Assembly (NCBI GenBank): GCA_036275915.1
Contig: DASUCV010000004.1
Span: forward strand, 451,238 to 515,237
Direction of reading: 5' to 3'
Origin: Candidatus Polarisedimenticolaceae bacterium
GTDB lineage: Bacteria; Acidobacteriota; Polarisedimenticolia; Polarisedimenticolales; DASRJG01
DNA length: 64,000 nucleotides
Shown here: one piece after another, positions 59,363-64,000 of the stretch
Numbering within the stretch: position 1 is the stretch's first letter
How the letters are laid out: each line of letters starts with the position of its first letter
The notes under the pieces: model-generated
The model's input: only the letters and a program-made list of their open reading frames with translations
What the model was told of the DNA's origin: nothing
Database searches by the model: none
Translations under genes and position numbers: made by a program

Positions 59363-60427
59363 ATGCAGGCGCCGCCCTTCAACCAGTACCTCGGCATCCA
59401 CGTCGACCGCATGGAGGGTGGCGAGGCGGTCGCGCGCATCGAGCTGGGCCCGCACCACACGAACAATCGCGGCGTCGCGCACGGCGGGGTCGTACTCTCG
59501 CTCCTCGACTCCGCGATGGGCGCCGCGGTGATCTCGGCCATCCCGAAGGAGTGGTGGTGCGCGACGACGGGGCTCAACGTGCAGTTCCTCACCGGGCCTC
59601 GCGAGGGGAACATCACGGCCGAGGGGCGCGTGACGCGCCGGGGGCGGACGGTCGCCTTCGCCGAGGGCCGCGCGCACGACTCGAAGGGGACGCTCGTCGC
59701 GACCGCCCAGGGCACGTGGCACCTGTGGCCGCACAAGCCGGAGATCGACGGCCGCGACGCCGGCGAAACGGTCGTCGTCCAGGGAACGGGAGCGCGCCTC
59801 CGCGTCGGCAAGATCCTCGCCGTCGGCCGCAACTACGCCGATCACAACGTCGAGATGGGTGGCACCCCCGCGACGCCTCCGGTCTTGTTCCTGAAGCCTC
59901 CGTCGGCGCTTGCCGGCGACGGCGCGCGCCTCACGCTGCCCGAGGGTTTCGGCCAGGTCCACCACGAGGTCGAGATGGTCGTCGTCATCGGGAAGCGTGG
60001 CCGCACGATCGCCGAAGCCGACGCGATGGATCACGTGCTCGGGTACGCCGTCGGTCTCGACCTGACGTTGCGCGATCTTCAGAACGAGGCGAAGAAGAAG
60101 GGCGAGCCCTGGGACCTCGCGAAGGGGTTCGACGGGTCGGCGCCGGTCTCGCTCGTCGTTCCGAAAGAAGCCGCGGGCGACGCGGGCCGGCTCGCGCTCA
60201 CGCTCGACGTCAACGGGACCCGCCGCCAATCGGGGAGCACCGCGCAGATGCAGCACAAGATCCCCGCGCTCGTCGCGCTCGCCTCGCGGCTCATCACGCT
60301 CGAGCGCGGAGATCTCCTCTTCACCGGCACGCCGGCGGGCGTCGGTCCGATCGTTCCCGGCGACCGCCTCGAGGCGCACCTGGGCGATCTCGTCTCGCTC
60401 CGGGTCACCGTCGAGCCTCCCAGGTGA
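59363..60427 (+). CDS. PaaI-type thioesterase fused to a fumarylacetoacetate hydrolase domain
   Basis: The 354-residue protein joins two domains. Residues 1-130 are a hotdog-fold thioesterase (NNRGVAHGGVVLSLLDSAMG; the H-G-G and Asp of PaaI-like enzymes; RRGRTVAFAEGRAHDSKG). Residues 150-354 are an FAH-family domain with VGRNYADHNVEMGG, metal-ligand region VHHEVEMVVVIGKRGRTIAE, and LDLTLRDLQNEAKKKGEPWD. Separately, these domains act in aromatic and acyl-CoA breakdown; their fusion suggests two consecutive steps. The ATG at 59363 is 7 bases after a -10-like box; an ATG at 59354 would add three residues. The stop overlaps the next GTG. Confidence 0.88.
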   Translation: MQAPPFNQYLGIHVDRMEGGEAVARIELGPHHTNNRGVAHGGVVLSLLDSAMGAAVISAIPKEWWCATTGLNVQFLTGPREGNITAEGRVTRRGRTVAFAEGRAHDSKGTLVATAQGTWHLWPHKPEIDGRDAGETVVVQGTGARLRVGKILAVGRNYADHNVEMGGTPATPPVLFLKPPSALAGDGARLTLPEGFGQVHHEVEMVVVIGKRGRTIAEADAMDHVLGYAVGLDLTLRDLQNEAKKKGEPWDLAKGFDGSAPVSLVVPKEAAGDAGRLALTLDVNGTRRQSGSTAQMQHKIPALVALASRLITLERGDLLFTGTPAGVGPIVPGDRLEAHLGDLVSLRVTVEPPR

Positions 60428-62727
60428 CGCGCGGCAGGATTGGCCTGGTCCTGATCCTCGCCGCCTTCGCCGTCCTCGGGGCGCTCCGGCTCAACCGCTT
60501 CTGCCTCCTCGAGCCGGATTCGCCCGGCTACCTGTTCCAGGCACGCGCGCTCGCGACGGGACACGGCTACCGGGAGATCGATCATCCCGGCGAGCCGCTT
60601 CACACGTTCCGTCCGCCGGGGCTTTCGATCCTGCTCGCCCCGCTCGCGCTCGTGGCCCCGTACTCGGCCGTCGCGGCGAAGGCGATCGTGCTCCTCACCG
60701 CCCTTTGCGCTCTCGCGCTGACATGGGCGCTCGCCGCGCGCGGCGGGAGCGCCCTGGGGGCCACCGTCGCGCTCACCGTCGTCGCGTCGTCGCCGTACGC
60801 GCTCCTTCACGCGTCGGAGGTCGTCACCGAGTTCCCTTACCTCGCCCTCTCGCTCGCGGCGATCCACTGGGTCACGCGCCGCGAAGGCAAGCCGTCCCCT
60901 TTCGACGTCGCCGTGCTCGCGGCCGTCCTCACGTGCCTGCCGTTCCTCAGGACGATCGGGATCGCGCTCGTGGGGGCGATCGCGCTCTGGTGCCTCTCGG
61001 GCCGCTCGCGGCGCGCATGGCTCCCCGCGCCCGCCGCTGCGATCGTCGCGACCGGCCTGTGGTCGCTGCGGAATCATCTCGCCGGCGGCCCGACCTACTT
61101 CGGCGCGATCGCGCACGCGGGGATCTCCGGCATCGCGAAGCGGATCGTGGACGCCTGCGTGTTCTACGGGTCACGCTTCCTGGACGTACTCCTTCCCGGG
61201 TTCTGGCCGGGCCGCCCGCTCTACGAGCGCTTGACCGTCGGCGGCACGACCGACCTCGGCGGGCTCCACGGCGGCGCCCGGCTCGTCGCCGCGGTGGTCC
61301 TCGGCCTCGCGGCGCTCGGCGCGTGGCGGAGGCGCGAGCGGGAGGGCAGCCTGATCGCGATCTACGCTGCGCTCTTCGGCGCCGTGCTCGTCCTCTACCC
61401 ACCGAGGCACGAGCGGCTCACGTGGCCTCTCGTGCCGCTCGTCGTCGCGCTCGCCCCCGCCGGCGTCGCTGCGATCGGCCGGCGCACGGCCGCGGCGGTG
61501 GCGATCGCGCTCGCCTCCGCCCTCGTGCTCTGGCAGTCGCTCGCGTCGGTCGCGATCGTCCGCGACAACCTCGCGTGCGAGCGCGCGCCGGAGCGGTTCT
61601 ACGCCGAGCGCATCCCGCCGATCTACTTCGCCGATTGGCAGGCGGCGGGGACCTGGCTCGCCGCGCATGCGCCGCGCGGCGCCCGCGCGCTCACGCGGCA
61701 CTCCGACGTCGGATTCACGTCGCGCCTCCACCAGGAGTCGATCCGGTTCGAGGAGCTCCCGCCCGCCGCGTGGCGCGCCCGCCTCGCACAAGCCGGCGCC
61801 CGGTACCTCGTCGTCCCGACGTCGCTCTTCGGGAAGTTCTTCCCGATGGGGCTCCTGCGCTCCGATCCGATCTACAGCTACGAGGTCGTCTGGCAAGGCT
61901 CGGACGTGGCCGTCGTCGCCGTGTCGCCGAACCGAACCGGCGCCGTCCTCCCGCCGGCCCCGCCCGCCACCGAGTCGGCCGCGTGCGAAGCCGCGCGCGA
62001 GCGCGAGCCGGGCCGCGTCGATCTCGAGAGCCGCTGTGCCGAGCTCCTCGCCGCCGCGGGAAAGCCCGACGCGGCGATCGAGCGCCTGCGGACGATCGTT
62101 CGCGGCGGCCGCGCCGACGTGCGGATCCAGGTCGCTCTCGGCCAGCTCCTCCTCGACCAGAAGCGGGACGCGGAGGCGCTCGACGCGTTCCGCGCCGCGG
62201 CTCTCATGCCCGAGGCCGACCTCCTCGAGCAGACGATCGCCCGCGGGACCTCCGCGGCGGCGGAGCTCGCGGCGGCGAGCGGGATCGACAAGACGGTGCG
62301 CGCGCACGCCGCGATCGCCCGTGCGCGCCAGCGCATGGAGGACCTGCGCTGGGGCGACGCCAGGCTTCTCGTCGAGGAAGCGATCGTCTTCGCGCCTTAC
62401 GATCCTCTCGTCGTGGCGACGGCGGGCGACGTCGCGCTCCGGCGGCAGGACTACGGAACCGCGGTCGGCCTCTACGATCAGGCCGGCCGCGAGGGCGACG
62501 CCGTCTCGGCGGCCAAGTCGAAGGCGCTGGACGCGACGCTCAGGACCGAAGCGTCGCTCGACGCCGCCGAACCGCCGGCGATCGTCGCGGCGGCCTCCTT
62601 CTGGACGCAGACCGGAACGCCGGGCCGCGCGCTCGATCTCCTCGAGCGCGCCCTGGCGAAGCGGCCGGGCGATCCCGCGCTCGCTGGACCTCTTGGCGAG
62701 CTTCGCCGCTTCTACGGCCTCGACTAA
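60424..62727 (+). CDS. GT39/ArnT-like polytopic glycosyltransferase with C-terminal TPRs
   Basis: The 767-residue protein begins at a GTG overlapping the previous stop. The N-terminal part has about 10-12 membrane helices with the early acidic motif LLEPDSPGYLFQARALATG and a long periplasmic loop; this is the layout of PMT/ArnT-type enzymes using polyprenyl-phosphate sugars. After about residue 520, TPR-like helices follow (CAELLAAAGKPDAAIERL, GQLLLDQKRDAEALDAFRAA). Such a fusion may direct the enzyme to protein or lipid acceptors. The GT2 at 38566 could supply its donor. Confidence 0.82.
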   Translation: MTRGRIGLVLILAAFAVLGALRLNRFCLLEPDSPGYLFQARALATGHGYREIDHPGEPLHTFRPPGLSILLAPLALVAPYSAVAAKAIVLLTALCALALTWALAARGGSALGATVALTVVASSPYALLHASEVVTEFPYLALSLAAIHWVTRREGKPSPFDVAVLAAVLTCLPFLRTIGIALVGAIALWCLSGRSRRAWLPAPAAAIVATGLWSLRNHLAGGPTYFGAIAHAGISGIAKRIVDACVFYGSRFLDVLLPGFWPGRPLYERLTVGGTTDLGGLHGGARLVAAVVLGLAALGAWRRREREGSLIAIYAALFGAVLVLYPPRHERLTWPLVPLVVALAPAGVAAIGRRTAAAVAIALASALVLWQSLASVAIVRDNLACERAPERFYAERIPPIYFADWQAAGTWLAAHAPRGARALTRHSDVGFTSRLHQESIRFEELPPAAWRARLAQAGARYLVVPTSLFGKFFPMGLLRSDPIYSYEVVWQGSDVAVVAVSPNRTGAVLPPAPPATESAACEAAREREPGRVDLESRCAELLAAAGKPDAAIERLRTIVRGGRADVRIQVALGQLLLDQKRDAEALDAFRAAALMPEADLLEQTIARGTSAAAELAAASGIDKTVRAHAAIARARQRMEDLRWGDARLLVEEAIVFAPYDPLVVATAGDVALRRQDYGTAVGLYDQAGREGDAVSAAKSKALDATLRTEASLDAAEPPAIVAAASFWTQTGTPGRALDLLERALAKRPGDPALAGPLGELRRFYGLD

Positions 62728-62730
62728 GAT
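62725..62730 (+). promoter_or_regulatory. -10-like box of the SDR gene
   Basis: TAAGAT is followed by 7 bases (CCGCTCC) and the ATG at 62738. It overlaps the stop codon of the upstream gene (62725-62727). Confidence 0.4.
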
Positions 62731-62737
62731 CCGCTCC

Positions 62738-63517
62738 ATGGCGCGCGCTTTCGCGGGGAAGACCGTCCTCATCACCGGCGCCTCGAGCGGCATCGGGAAG
62801 GCCGCGGCGTCGGCGTTCGCGGCCCAGGGAGCGCAGGTCATCGCGATCGCGCGCGACCGGGAGAAGCTCGACGCGCTCGCCGCCGGGAACTCTTCGATCG
62901 TGCCTCTCGTGTGCGACGTGACGGACGGCCCCGCGATGGAGACGCTCGCACGGACGGTCCTGGAGCGCTTCGGCGCACCCGACGTCGTCGTCGCGAACGC
63001 CGGCCGCGGTGTCGACGCGCCGTTCGTCGCGACGTCGGACGACGCGTACCGGGCGCTCTTCGAGGTCAACGTCCTCGGCGTCGTGCGGACGATCCGCCCG
63101 TTCCTTCCCGCCATGATCGCGCGCGGGAGCGGCCGCGTCCTCATCGTGTCGTCGATCGTCGGCAAGCGCGGCGTCCCGAACTACAGCGCCTACGCGGCGA
63201 GCAAGTTCGCCCTCCACGGCATCCTCGACGCCCTCCGCCCGGAGCTCTCCGGCACCGGCGTGAGCGCGGGGATCGTCTGCCCCTCGTCGACCGAGACGGA
63301 GTTCGACAGCCGCAAGCTGCGAGCGGGAACTCCGCAGAACAAGGTTCGGGTGCAGCGGCACTCCGCCGAGTCGGTCGCTCGCGCCCTCGTCCGCATGGCG
63401 CGATGGACGCGGCGGGAGATGGTGATCTCGCCCGAAGGAAAGCTCATGGTCGTCGTCGATCGCCTCGCGCCTTCGCTCATGGACTGGATCCTGGCGCGCA
63501 CCCTCGTCAAGAGATAA
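62738..63517 (+). CDS. SDR-family oxidoreductase
   Basis: The 259-residue short-chain dehydrogenase has TGASSGIGKAAASAF near residues 14-28, VVVANAGRGVDAP, VSSIVGKRGVPNYSAYAASK with the Ser and YxxxK catalytic residues, and PSSTETEFDSR. It resembles the DltE/YqjQ-like branch rather than FabG; the substrate is unknown. The ATG follows a -10-like box. Its last arginine and stop (AGATAA) are supplied by inverted repeat D. Confidence 0.9.
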   Translation: MARAFAGKTVLITGASSGIGKAAASAFAAQGAQVIAIARDREKLDALAAGNSSIVPLVCDVTDGPAMETLARTVLERFGAPDVVVANAGRGVDAPFVATSDDAYRALFEVNVLGVVRTIRPFLPAMIARGSGRVLIVSSIVGKRGVPNYSAYAASKFALHGILDALRPELSGTGVSAGIVCPSSTETEFDSRKLRAGTPQNKVRVQRHSAESVARALVRMARWTRREMVISPEGKLMVVVDRLAPSLMDWILARTLVKR

Positions 63518-63640
63518 GGGGACAGCTACCGAATTCCCACCCAAAGAAAGAGGTTCTTCACACACAACTCAGCCTGGGTTGTGTGTGAAGAAACCATCCC
63601 TCTTTCTTTGGGTGGGAATTCGGTAGCTGTCCCCTTATCT
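63512..63640. repeat. Inverted repeat D (GGGGACAGC family)
   Basis: Outer arms of 41 perfect bases (63512-63552 and 63600-63640) and inner arms of 15 bases (63554-63568 and 63578-63592) with a small asymmetry between. The arms contain AGATAAGGGGACAGCTACCG. Both convergent genes end with AGA TAA taken from the two tips. Confidence 0.96.
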
Positions 63641-64000
63641 CAGTCCGAGGCGGTAGAACGCCGCCACCACGAGCGCGTGGGTGATCGCGCCCGAGCGAAT
63701 CAATGCGGGGACTTCGGCCAAGGGATACGTGACGACCTCGAATGCTTCGTCCTCGTCCGGATCGGGCGGCCCCGCGAAGCGCGCATTGCGGGCGAGGAAG
63801 GTGTGGCAGCGGTTCGTCTGGACGGCGGGGTTCGGATGGACCCAACCGAGGTCGACGAGGTCGTCGGTGTCGTAGCCTGTCTCTTCGCGTAGCTCGCGGC
63901 GCGCGGCGATCGGCGGCGGCTCGGCGGGATCGCACATCCCGCCGGGGATCTCGAGTGTGACCTCGTCGATCCCGAAGCGGAACTGGCGGATGAAGACGAC
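63635..64000 (-). CDS. Nudix hydrolase (5' end outside the window)
   Basis: The 121 visible residues contain a complete Nudix box, starting GGMCDPAEPPPIAARRELRE and ending ETGY (pattern G-x5-E-x7-R-E-U-x-E-E-x-G-U), preceded by QFRFGIDEVTLEIP as in ADP-ribose pyrophosphatase-type enzymes. Family members hydrolyse nucleoside diphosphate derivatives. The gene enters from the right edge, so its start is not seen. Its last codon and stop (AGA TAA) lie in inverted repeat D, where it converges with the SDR gene. Confidence 0.9.
   Translation of the reverse strand, partial: VVFIRQFRFGIDEVTLEIPGGMCDPAEPPPIAARRELREETGYDTDDLVDLGWVHPNPAVQTNRCHTFLARNARFAGPPDPDEDEAFEVVTYPLAEVPALIRSGAITHALVVAAFYRLGLR

Noticed and set aside
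52099-63640. CRISPR array
   Set aside because: The four repeats are inverted repeats of different length and loop, far apart and without regular spacers; no cas genes are present.
63512-63640. Classical rho-independent terminator
   Set aside because: The hairpin is long and lies between convergent genes, but there is no T run after either arm; it is annotated as a repeat element with possible terminator effect only.
1-64000. tRNA, rRNA or insertion-sequence genes
   Set aside because: No T-loop or cloverleaf pattern, no rRNA-like stretch and no transposase motif was found by eye; a covariance-model scan would be needed to exclude a diverged tRNA.

Overview
The window is high-GC bacterial chromosome, packed with genes and with no rRNA, tRNA, CRISPR array or transposase that I can see. 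Genes are chained by 4-base start/stop overlaps (ATGA, GTGA, TTGA) and often use GTG or TTG starts. The mix of housekeeping genes (purH, rlmN, rho, pyrE, rarA), many TPR proteins, small exported regulatory-like-domain proteins, an HdrD-type Fe-S oxidoreductase and two tyrosine-autokinase polysaccharide modules suggests a Gram-negative-type (diderm) organism, perhaps of the Acidobacteriota or a neighbouring phylum. That placement is inference, not a measured assignment.

1-13.4 kb is mainly housekeeping: purH, two TPR membrane proteins, rlmN with an SDR reductase, a PLP aminotransferase coupled to rho, a HEAT-repeat lipoprotein, a ThiD-like kinase, a sugar aminotransferase (DegT family) and pyrE. 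13.45-39.3 kb is a large extracellular-polysaccharide locus. It opens with a recognisable -35/-10 promoter and three paralogous small exported proteins. It holds two copies of a three-gene module (Wzz/BY-kinase, O-antigen-ligase-like protein, TPR protein) at 15.2-20.0 kb and 33.9-38.6 kb. Between them lie polymerase, flippase, glycosyltransferase, CapK-like, DUF362 and asparagine-synthase-like genes in visibly less GC-rich DNA, then WecG, a priming glycosylphosphotransferase, a TylF methyltransferase, an outer-membrane barrel and a Wza-type export protein. Together these can prime, extend, flip, polymerise and export a polysaccharide.

39.3-47.9 kb has two more small exported proteins, rarA, and a four-gene chain of two GT2 glycosyltransferases, a phosphodiesterase-family protein and a methyltransferase. 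47.9-52.1 kb is an envelope region: an alanine-rich helical lipoprotein, two YkuD L,D-transpeptidases and a third protein that resembles a YkuD domain without its active site. 52.2-59.3 kb is a minus-strand chain MoxR ATPase, VWA protein, RNase II/R-type exonuclease, HdrD-like Fe-S protein, Rieske protein, NuoI-like ferredoxin. 59.3-64 kb has a thioesterase-FAH fusion, a GT39-like membrane protein with TPRs, an SDR and the start of a Nudix hydrolase.

Four long inverted repeats with a shared GGGGACAGC core lie at 52.1, 58.0, 59.3 and 63.5 kb. One sits in frame inside a coding sequence, one carries the -10 boxes of two divergent genes, and one supplies the stop codons of two convergent genes. 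Several genes have a -10-like hexamer 6-8 bases before the start codon and no Shine-Dalgarno sequence, which suggests leaderless transcripts.
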